Shown here one piece after another: positions 1 to 5,189 of a stretch of DNA of 7,362 nt; within the stretch, counting starts at the first letter, position 1, and each line of letters begins with the position of its first letter. The stretch is from Candidatus Omnitrophota bacterium (GTDB taxonomy: Bacteria; Omnitrophota; Gorgyraeia; Gygaellales; Profunditerraquicolaceae): positions 1 through 7,362 of the forward strand of contig VGKK01000053.1 in assembly GCA_016867095.1 (NCBI GenBank), given 5' to 3'. The notes beneath the pieces are model-generated. The model did no database searches and was not told the DNA's origin. It was given only the letters and a program-made list of their open reading frames with translations. The translations under genes were made by a program, and so were the position numbers.

Positions 1-1
1 C

Positions 2-109
2 GCTTTTCTCATCATCGTCGACTCCGCCATGCTCCTGTCAAAGAACCCCGATGCCGCACAATTACAATGCATCAAATCCCGGCGATTTAAAGAACGGCTT
101 CAAAATTAA
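2..109 (+). CDS. C-terminal end of an unrecognised protein (partial)
   Basis: Frame 2 is open from the window edge to a TAA at 107-109 and encodes 35 residues. They begin with a hydrophobic run (AFLIIVDSAMLL) and end in a basic, amphipathic tail (IKSRRFKERLQN). This composition looks like a real protein terminus rather than a chance reading, but 35 codons without a start are weak evidence. I do not recognise the family. The gene would converge with the nucleotidyltransferase gene at 156, leaving a 46-base gap. That gap has no convincing terminator: TCCTGTCAGGA at about 114-124 is palindromic but has no room for a loop. The upstream sequence is needed to name it. Confidence 0.45.
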   Translation, partial: AFLIIVDSAMLLSKNPDAAQLQCIKSRRFKERLQN

Positions 110-155
110 CAAAGTCCTGTCAGGAATTAAAAGAGTTGTTTATATGTCCATAAGT

Positions 156-494
156 TCAGTTACGGGACTTAAAAACCACTATTCCATGAGCGGCGATTTC
201 AAAAAGGAATGATGTCGGCGGGATATGCTTGAATTCCTGTGGCGTATATCCCAGTGCTTCGATTGGTTCTTGTAGAGGATATATGGATTCTCCGAGAAGC
301 TCCTGTCTTTCCAATGTCCCTTTCCCTCTGAATGAGGGAGAGATGATCGCCAGGTCAATATCGCTGTATGCCGTAGCTTTACCGTTGGCATAAGAGCCGA
401 AGAGTATGATTTGGCGCACGCGGATGTTATTATTTTCCAATTGAGCGATAAGCCGCGGAATTATACTTTTAATTTTTGAGTTTGTTTTAGCCAT
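156..494 (-). CDS. MNT-type minimal nucleotidyltransferase, likely antitoxin of an HEPN/MNT pair
   Basis: A 112-residue protein of the minimal nucleotidyltransferase (DNA polymerase beta-like, KNTase) fold. The signature is clear: LFGSYANGKA at 31-40 gives the Gly33-Ser34 nucleotide-binding turn, and SDIDLAI at 44-50 gives the metal-binding pair Asp45 and Asp47. Glu79 in the PIEALGYT stretch is a candidate third carboxylate. Its length is typical of stand-alone MNT proteins. Family knowledge: such proteins pair with HEPN RNases, and in the best-studied case the MNT antitoxin neutralises the HEPN toxin by adding AMP to a tyrosine. The gene overlaps the upstream HEPN gene by 34 bases. The nearest AAGGA is 18 bases before the ATG, too far for a normal ribosome binding site, so translation is probably coupled to the HEPN gene. 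The family call is firm; the antitoxin role is inferred from context. Confidence 0.88.
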   Translation of the reverse strand: MAKTNSKIKSIIPRLIAQLENNNIRVRQIILFGSYANGKATAYSDIDLAIISPSFRGKGTLERQELLGESIYPLQEPIEALGYTPQEFKHIPPTSFLFEIAAHGIVVFKSRN

Positions 495-853
495 TTTAAT
501 AATGATTTTGTTTCCTTCAAGTACTTTTGCGCGACCAACGCAGTATATTGCTTGGTTAATTTTGAGATATCCTCCGGATAACGCGTAGGGATGCTTACGG
601 CAGTAAGGCGCGCAATGACAAGTTGATGTAAGGTAGGGATTTTAAGGTTTGATAACTTCGTAAGCAATAAAAGATCGTGCGTTTTGGGCGGAATCCGTTG
701 AATGACCCTACATACAACCGCCTTCAATAATTTTTCGAGGCTTAAATGGCAAAAGAATACCACGTAAACGTATCGTTTTGTTTTGAACATCGCTTCCGCA
801 GAAAGAATATCGTAATCAGAAGCCTTGATCCAATTGACCACAGCCTTTTCCAT
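461..853 (-). CDS. HEPN-domain protein, likely RNase toxin of an HEPN/MNT pair
   Basis: A 130-residue, mostly helical protein of the HEPN family. The N-terminal part (WIKASDYDILSAEAMF, 8-23) and the helix with HLSLEKLLKA (36-45) are typical of the family. Arg53 and His59 in RIPPKTHDLLLL fit the R-X4-6-H motif, which forms the RNA-cleaving site in HEPN RNases when the protein dimerises. The third motif residue, a tyrosine two after the histidine in HepT-type toxins, is Leu61 here, so this is the THDL subtype. It is the first gene of a two-gene unit with the overlapping nucleotidyltransferase, which supports a toxin-antitoxin reading. The start at 853 has no Shine-Dalgarno sequence, but a TATAAT box ends only 8 bases before it, so the message is probably leaderless. 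Not every HEPN protein is toxic; some act as substrate-binding partners of the MNT enzyme. Confidence 0.85.
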   Translation of the reverse strand: MEKAVVNWIKASDYDILSAEAMFKTKRYVYVVFFCHLSLEKLLKAVVCRVIQRIPPKTHDLLLLTKLSNLKIPTLHQLVIARLTAVSIPTRYPEDISKLTKQYTALVAQKYLKETKSLLKWLKQTQKLKV

Positions 854-861
854 AGCATAAA

Positions 862-890
862 ATTATACCATAGGAATATGCATAAAACAA
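862..890 (-). promoter_or_regulatory. Extended -10 promoter of the HEPN/MNT pair
   Basis: On the minus strand TATAAT lies at 867-862 and is preceded by TGG, giving an extended -10 (TGnTATAAT). Seventeen bases upstream is TTGTTT (890-885), a weak -35. The expected transcription start near 855 leaves only 2-3 bases before the ATG at 853. Just upstream on the same strand are A7 tracts at 902-896 and 918-912, roughly -41 to -47 and -57 to -63, where UP-element A-tracts act. Promoter assignment is by sequence only. Confidence 0.6.
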
Positions 891-938
891 TGGAATTTTT
901 TTGCATGTGAATTTTTTTGCATGGATGGAATTTTTTTG
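891..938. repeat. Three tandem copies of a T7/A7-tract repeat
   Basis: GAATTTTTTTGCATG occurs at 893-907 and again at 909-923. A shortened third copy (GAATTTTTTTG) lies at 928-938. Each copy carries a run of exactly seven T, spaced 16 and 19 bases apart. Read from the minus strand they are A-tracts just upstream of the HEPN promoter, so they may act as an UP element or as bent DNA. They could equally be a simple local duplication. Confidence 0.75.
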
Positions 939-939
939 G

Positions 940-1035
940 TGTGTTGGTGCGCCAGGAGGAGGGAACCCGCTGTCAAACCGAACCGGTGTTGAGGGATATA
1001 TTGGTGGTACTGGAGTCAAGTAGAAGCGTAGAAGA
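940..1035 (+). other. Segment with 5S-rRNA-like motifs, possibly a degenerate 5S gene
   Basis: Several landmarks of bacterial 5S rRNA appear in the correct order: GGTG near 945, CCCG at 966-969, CCGAAC followed directly by CGG (978-986, matching loop C and the 3' side of helix III), GTTGAG (988-993, compare GTTAAG), GGTGGTACTG (1003-1012, compare GATGGTACTG), and AGTAG near 1019-1023. However, the spacings are 5-6 bases short, and the two sides of helix II (GGAGGAGG and GGATATA) do not pair. The terminal helix does not close. A working 5S gene is therefore unlikely. A decayed copy or a chance resemblance both remain possible. No 16S, 23S or tRNA gene is nearby. Confidence 0.2.
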
Positions 1036-1100
1036 ACTTAAGGGAGTTTTCTTAGGCAGTTAATTTTATTATTTTGGATTTTTAGTAATTGGAATTTGGA

Positions 1101-1213
1101 ATTTTATAAAAAGGGCGTCTTTCCTGCCTGACGGATTTCCTAGTTTACCTCGTAAATGCGCAGTCTTTTTACGGGGCCAGAGGTCATTGCGGAAGACGCC
1201 CTTTTTATGTAAT
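1101..1213. other. Long inverted repeat with T-runs in both directions: structured RNA, two-way terminator or MITE-like element
   Basis: The outer arms AAAAAGGGCGTCTTTCC (1108-1124) and GGAAGACGCCCTTTTT (1191-1206) pair fully except for one bulged T. The pairing continues outward with a few mismatches to 1101 and 1213. Inside, GC and TGAC (1126-1132) can pair with GTCA and GC (1183-1190). A second hairpin of 9 bp is formed by CCTCGTAAA (1148-1156) and TTTACGGGG (1168-1176), with one G-U pair and an 11-base loop. Both strands end the stem in five T, so either direction could terminate, but the 66-base loop is long for a simple terminator. No protein gene reads into it from the left on the plus strand. 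I do not recognise a known RNA family. Confidence 0.55.
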
Positions 1214-1288
1214 CTGCATATTTTTATCATTTTTTGCATTAAAATAAACTAATTAGTAAATATATGTTAAAGAATGTAAAGATTTTCC

Positions 1289-1317
1289 TTGACAAAATGC
1301 GCTTTCTTCTTTATAAT
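1289..1317 (+). promoter_or_regulatory. Perfect sigma70 promoter upstream of the HTH gene
   Basis: TTGACA at 1289-1294 and TATAAT at 1312-1317 are separated by 17 bases: both hexamers and the spacing match the consensus exactly. The preceding sequence (about 1205-1288) is AT-rich. Transcription would start near 1324, giving a leader of about 190 bases before the ATG at 1517. Most of that leader is the hairpin at 1345-1483. Such a strong promoter in front of a 59-codon gene suggests that the leader RNA itself, or control within it, matters. Confidence 0.8.
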
Positions 1318-1344
1318 CAGGGCTATATGAACGGGGTAATAGTA

Positions 1345-1483
1345 CGTTAAAAACGAGTATCAGAATATCAAATGATCAGAGCGGGATTATCAGAAAACTA
1401 GATTATCAGAACAGATGCGTAATTTACCTATTTTCTGGTACTCTAATAATCTGATGCTCTCGCTCTGGTATTCGTAATTAACG
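1345..1483 (+). promoter_or_regulatory. 139-base hairpin in the leader of the HTH gene
   Basis: The leader folds back on itself almost end to end. From outside in, CGTTAA (1345-1350) pairs with TTAACG (1478-1483). A symmetric AA/AA loop follows, then 1353-1360 pairs with 1468-1475 (8 pairs, two G-U). There is a 16-base bulge at 1361-1376. Then 1377-1394 pairs with 1450-1467 (17 of 18), a 4x4 loop follows, and 1399-1411 pairs with 1433-1445 (12 of 13). The apical loop is 1412-1432. The ribosome binding site at 1506 lies outside the stem. It could be a regulatory leader, a small RNA, or an inserted palindromic element. The pairing is seen directly; the role is not known. Confidence 0.65.
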
Positions 1484-1505
1484 AGAGCTACAACACATAT
1501 TGTGC

Positions 1506-1510
1506 GGAGA
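1506..1510 (+). promoter_or_regulatory. Ribosome binding site that sets the HTH start
   Basis: GGAGA lies 6 bases before the ATG at 1517. The longer reading from GTG at 1502 would place this site inside the coding region and has no Shine-Dalgarno of its own, so 1517 is preferred. Confidence 0.7.
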
Positions 1511-1516
1511 TTATTT

Positions 1517-1696
1517 ATGGCAGGCGGCACGTTAATGACTATTGAAGATTTAGCCGGTTACCTTAAGGTAACCCGGCGCACCATTTATGAATGGTTAAAG
1601 ACGCATAAGATACCGGCAGTCAAGATGGTCGGTCAGTGGCGTTTTCAGAAGGATAAGATTGACGCCTGGTTAGAGCGTAAGACTATGAATAATTAA
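1517..1696 (+). CDS. Small MerR/excisionase-family DNA-binding protein (HTH_17)
   Basis: A 59-residue protein made almost entirely of one excisionase-like winged helix-turn-helix domain. From MTIEDLAGYLKV (7-18), through RRTIYEWLKTHKIPAVK (20-36, recognition helix and turn), to the wing QWRF (40-43) and the closing helix KDKIDAWLERK (45-55), it matches the common form of this family. Proteins of this type bind DNA as small transcription factors or recombination accessory factors. No integrase or transposase lies in the window, so an excisionase role has no support here. The gene follows a consensus promoter and a long structured leader. It is 247 bases upstream of smc on the same strand, too far with too many palindromes between to assume an operon. 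The target is unknown. Start at 1517 chosen for its ribosome binding site. Confidence 0.85.
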   Translation: MAGGTLMTIEDLAGYLKVTRRTIYEWLKTHKIPAVKMVGQWRFQKDKIDAWLERKTMNN

Positions 1697-1735
1697 AGTG
1701 AACATTACTATGAAATTCTATACAGAGCACGAAAT

Positions 1736-1786
1736 AACCAATCACCAAACAAAACGCTTCATAAACCTATTGTTTGGTCATTGGGA
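1736..1786. repeat. Inverted repeat downstream of the HTH gene
   Basis: AACCAATCACCAAACAA (1736-1752) faces TTGTTTGGTCATTGGGA (1770-1786): 14 pairs with one internal mismatch and a 17-base loop. There is no T-run after it, so a classical terminator is unlikely. The right arm belongs to a run of related words (TTGGTCATTGG, TTTGGTTAT) extending to about 1813. Confidence 0.5.
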
Positions 1787-1904
1787 TTTGGTTATTGGTC
1801 ATTGTTTGGTTATGGTTCGACTCAGCTAGTCCTTGGCTGGCCTTGCTCACCATCCTGAGCGAGCGATAGCGAGTCGAAGGATTGTAATTTGGGATTTGGT
1901 TATT
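1781..1904. repeat. Palindromic element between 16-base direct repeats
   Basis: TTGGGATTTGGTTATT occurs exactly at 1781-1796 and again at 1889-1904. Between them is a palindromic element closed by TTCGACTC (1816-1823) and GAGTCGAA (1871-1878). It also contains a small GCTC/GAGC hairpin (1845-1848 with 1857-1860) and the GC-rich word GAGCGAGCGATAGCGAG. This resembles REP-like extragenic palindromes, whose copies are usually scattered through a genome. No coding function. I find no clear promoter for smc inside it. Confidence 0.5.
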
Positions 1905-1943
1905 CCGCTATTTAATACACATATTATATGAGGAGAGATAGAT

Positions 1944-4900
1944 ATGTATCTTAAAAAATTAGAAATCGTTGGTTTTAAGTCCTTCCTGAACAAGACCACC
2001 TTAAATTTTGAGCCGGGGATTACCGCCGTGGTCGGACCGAACGGTACCGGAAAATCTAATGTCTTTGATGCGATACGCTGGGTGCTGGGCGAGCAGTCGG
2101 TAAAGGCGCTGCGGGGCTCGGATATGCAGGATGTGATTTTTAACGGCACCGACTCCAGGGAACCCCTGAGTATGGCGGAGGTGAGCCTGACTTTTGATAA
2201 TAGCCGGAGATTTTTTAAAGTAGACCATGATGAGGTGATGATTACCCGCCGCATTTTCCGTTCCTCGGAGAGCGAATACCTGCTTAATAAAAGCCTGGTG
2301 CGGCTTAAGGATATTCAGGATTTATTGGCAGGCACAGGCATTGGCGCGGAGAGTTATTCGTTAGTCGCTCAAGGCCAGATTGACCTGATTTTAAGTTCCC
2401 GGCCGGAAGACCGGCGCCTGGTCTTTGACGAGGCCTCCGGCATTACTAAATATAAGAGCCAGAAAAAAGAGGCCATCAGAAAATTAGAGGAGACCGAACA
2501 GAACCTTTTAAGAGTCAATGATATTATCCTGGAGGTAAAACGCCAGATCGGCTCCCTGGAGCGCCAGGCCAATAAGGCGCGCAGGTATAAAGAGATTTTT
2601 GAAGAATTGAAATTAAAAGAGGTTTCCTCCGCGTTTTTGGAAAAAATAGAATTTATTAAAACTAGGGGCGAAATGGCGGAGCGCCTGCGGGAATTAGAGG
2701 GCCAGGAGTCCCGGATAAGGCAGCTGATTGCCGAACAGGAAGCCGAAATTAATAACCGCCAGGCCGAGGCTAAGGCCCTGGAAGACGGAATTATGGCCGC
2801 CAAGAACGAAATTTTAAATTTAGATAATCTGGCGCTGCGCAATAAGCAGCATATCAGCTTGAACCAGGAGCGGATAAAGGAATTAGAAGCAAATAATATT
2901 TACGCGCTGGAGCAGATCAGCCAGGTTAAAAATAAGCTGATAAGCGACGAGGAAAAATTAAACAATTTTAAAGAAGAATACGCTAGCTTGAAGAGCCACA
3001 TTGATGAAAAATCCGCGCTGATTAAAGAGAAAGAAGACGGCCTGAATAACCTGACCGCGGCGATTAAGGTTTCCCTGGCCAATATCGCCGCGGCTAAAAA
3101 ATCAATTTTGGAATTAGTGACCAAAATCAGCAATATTAAAAATGAAATCGCGGACACCAGCGCCAAGCAGCAGGTGCACCTGGCGCGCCAGAAAAGGCTG
3201 AGCCTGGAAAAAGCCAAAGTTACAGAGGACAGGAATATTATTGAAGAAAGCCTTAAAGGAATTGCGCGGGAATTAGAAAGCCTGAAGAAAGTTTTTGAAG
3301 GATCCTCTCTCAAGATGGCAGGCCTAAAGAGCGAATCGGAAAAAGAAAACGCCTCTTTAGGCAGCATTGCCCTGGAGGCGGAGCAGCTGGAGCGAAAGAG
3401 GCTGACCCTGGAATCGCACCGGGAATTCATTGAGAAACTAAAGACTAAATACGAAGATATCGGCGAGGCGATGAACGCGGTAATTTATCTGGATAAATTA
3501 CCCGCGGAAAAGCTCAGCGGCCTGGTGGTTAAGATAAAGGATAGGGTAAGCTTAAGCGATGAAGACAGGGCCTATTTTGCCGCGGCAGACGCCAAGATTT
3601 CCGGCGAGGCCAAGCCCATTGACTTAGATACGCAAAAAATCAGCCAGACCATAGAGGGCATACAAAAGGATTTAAACGTTTTAAAAGATACTAAAACCGC
3701 TAAAGAGGCGCGCCTGCGGGAGTTGGGCCAGTCTACTTTGCAGCTGGAACAGGATTTGCGCAGCCAGGAAATTGCCCTGGCCAATAAGAAGAATTCGTTT
3801 GAGGCGGTCTCAGAGCAGGCGAATAAAATCAGGGAAGAAGAGGAAATTATCGCCCTGGAATTGGCGGACGTAGAAAAGGAAATCGCGCTCTTGGAGGAAA
3901 AGACTCGCGGCCTGAAAAGTTCCCTGGAGCAGGTTGAGAAGGAGCATAAGGATATCGAAGAAAGGCTCAGGGACGAGGAAAATAATATTAGTTTAAACGG
4001 CAATTTGAAAGAGGAACTTGTCATTGGGATTACCCAGGCCAGGACCGAGCTGGAGGCTTTGGATAAGCGCACCAGTTCTGACCAGGCGACGCTGGCAATG
4101 CTGGAAGATACCTGCCGGCAGGGCCGCGAACAACTCCTCAATCTTGAAAAACAAATCCAGCAGGCCAAGGACAAGTCTGATTTCCTGCTTCAGGAAATAA
4201 AGGATTTAGAGGCCAGGATTTACGAGGCCGACCAGTTGAAAAAAGAAAAGAGTTCTGCCCTGGAGCAAAGGCAGGAAGAGTATAAAAAAATAGCCGAAAC
4301 CACAGGCGATTTTAACACTAAGATAGACGGGGATAGGAAACAGCTGGACGCGGTAAAAAATAAGATATATGAATTGCAAATGCAGAATAAAGATATAGAG
4401 TATAAGTTTTTCAGCGTCAAAGAGAGGATTTTACAGAATTATAAACTGGATTTAGAGACGATCCAGGACGCGCCGCAGGAAAATGACCGGTCTCAGCTTT
4501 TAGGCGAGATAGCCAAATTAAAGGAGAAGCTGGATTCTTTAGGGAATGTTAACCTGGTAGCTATAGAGGAATATGATGAATTAAAAAAGCGTTATGATTT
4601 TCTGATTCAGCAGCAGAATGACCTAGCGAGCGCCAAAGACTCGTTGCATGAAGCAATCCTGAAGATTAACCGCACCACCAAGAAGATGTTTTTGGAGACA
4701 TTTGAATTGGTGCGCCAGGAATTCCGCAATTATTTTAAGCTGCTTTTTAACGGAGGGGACGCGCAGATTTTTCTCGTTGATGAACATGACCCCTTGGAAT
4801 CCGGCATAGAGATTATCTGCCGGCCTCCGGGAAAAAAGTTGCAGAACGTGCTTTTACTTTCCGGAGGAGAAAAGGCGCTTTCTGCCACCGCCTTGATTTT

Positions 4901-5186
4901 CGCCATTTTTAAAGTCAAGCCTTCACCGTTTTGCATTTTAGACGAGATAGACGCGGCTTTGGATGAGGCTAATGTGGACAGGTTTGGCCGGATGCTGCAG
5001 GAATTTATCAAGCAATCCCAGTTTATTGTGATTACGCACAATAAAAAGACTATCGCCAACGCGGATGTGATGTACGGGATTACTATGGCGGAGTCAGGCG
5101 TCTCTAAGATTGTTTCGGTGAAGTTTGCCCAGAATAATCCGGCAAAGGACAAGGAACCGGATGCGGCGGTTGCCGAGCCGGTTTAG
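1944..5186 (+). CDS. smc: Chromosome segregation ATPase SMC with an unusually short hinge region
   Basis: Structural maintenance of chromosomes protein, which loads on and compacts DNA, normally as a dimer with ScpA/ScpB. The N-terminal head has Walker A GPNGTGKSN at 31-39 (Thr35 where Ser is commoner) and the Q-loop stretch LVAQGQID at 140-147. A long coiled coil covers about 170-500 and returns at about 563-905. The C-terminal head has LGNVNLVAIEEY (866-877), signature LSGGEKALSA (972-981), Walker B with D-loop CILDEIDAALDEANV (997-1011; Asp1000, catalytic Glu1001) and H-loop His1032. Head and arms are of normal size. Only about 60 non-coiled residues (503-562) stand where SMCs carry a roughly 130-160-residue hinge, and its glycine-rich dimer motifs are not visible. 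This accounts for the length of 1080 against about 1180. AGGAGAG at 1931-1937, 6 bases before the ATG, supports the start. No scpA or scpB in view. Confidence 0.96.
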   Translation: MYLKKLEIVGFKSFLNKTTLNFEPGITAVVGPNGTGKSNVFDAIRWVLGEQSVKALRGSDMQDVIFNGTDSREPLSMAEVSLTFDNSRRFFKVDHDEVMITRRIFRSSESEYLLNKSLVRLKDIQDLLAGTGIGAESYSLVAQGQIDLILSSRPEDRRLVFDEASGITKYKSQKKEAIRKLEETEQNLLRVNDIILEVKRQIGSLERQANKARRYKEIFEELKLKEVSSAFLEKIEFIKTRGEMAERLRELEGQESRIRQLIAEQEAEINNRQAEAKALEDGIMAAKNEILNLDNLALRNKQHISLNQERIKELEANNIYALEQISQVKNKLISDEEKLNNFKEEYASLKSHIDEKSALIKEKEDGLNNLTAAIKVSLANIAAAKKSILELVTKISNIKNEIADTSAKQQVHLARQKRLSLEKAKVTEDRNIIEESLKGIARELESLKKVFEGSSLKMAGLKSESEKENASLGSIALEAEQLERKRLTLESHREFIEKLKTKYEDIGEAMNAVIYLDKLPAEKLSGLVVKIKDRVSLSDEDRAYFAAADAKISGEAKPIDLDTQKISQTIEGIQKDLNVLKDTKTAKEARLRELGQSTLQLEQDLRSQEIALANKKNSFEAVSEQANKIREEEEIIALELADVEKEIALLEEKTRGLKSSLEQVEKEHKDIEERLRDEENNISLNGNLKEELVIGITQARTELEALDKRTSSDQATLAMLEDTCRQGREQLLNLEKQIQQAKDKSDFLLQEIKDLEARIYEADQLKKEKSSALEQRQEEYKKIAETTGDFNTKIDGDRKQLDAVKNKIYELQMQNKDIEYKFFSVKERILQNYKLDLETIQDAPQENDRSQLLGEIAKLKEKLDSLGNVNLVAIEEYDELKKRYDFLIQQQNDLASAKDSLHEAILKINRTTKKMFLETFELVRQEFRNYFKLLFNGGDAQIFLVDEHDPLESGIEIICRPPGKKLQNVLLLSGGEKALSATALIFAIFKVKPSPFCILDEIDAALDEANVDRFGRMLQEFIKQSQFIVITHNKKTIANADVMYGITMAESGVSKIVSVKFAQNNPAKDKEPDAAVAEPV

Positions 5187-5189
5187 GTT

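Noticed and set aside
112..126. Terminator at TCCTGTCAGGA between the partial gene and the nucleotidyltransferase
   Set aside because: The palindrome has a one-base centre, so no hairpin loop can form, and no T-run follows.
940..975. tRNA 3' end on the minus strand (GGCGCACCA after a T-arm-like GGTTCC)
   Set aside because: No matching 5' acceptor strand, D-arm or anticodon arm is found on that strand, and the T-loop lacks TTCGA.
816..1019. 67-codon minus-strand reading frame over the 5S-like segment
   Set aside because: It crosses the HEPN promoter, the A-tract repeats and the HEPN start; proline-rich then lysine-rich composition without domain or ribosome binding site. Likely spurious.
1345..1483. 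CRISPR array suggested by repeated ATCAGA words
   Set aside because: The repeated unit is only 6-7 bases at 14-16-base steps with inverted copies; no 24-40-base repeats or spacers and no cas genes.
1502..1516. GTG start extending the HTH protein by five residues
   Set aside because: It has no Shine-Dalgarno of its own and would place the GGAGA site within the gene; ATG at 1517 has ideal spacing.
1517..1696. HTH protein as excisionase of an integrated element
   Set aside because: No integrase, transposase, attachment-site repeats or tRNA target in the window; the family is used widely in ordinary regulators.
1847..4420. Long minus-strand open frames antisense to smc (for example 2369-2842, 2900-3430, 3572-4174)
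   Set aside because: Serine-, leucine- and arginine-rich shadows of the coiled-coil codons; no domains and no start signals.
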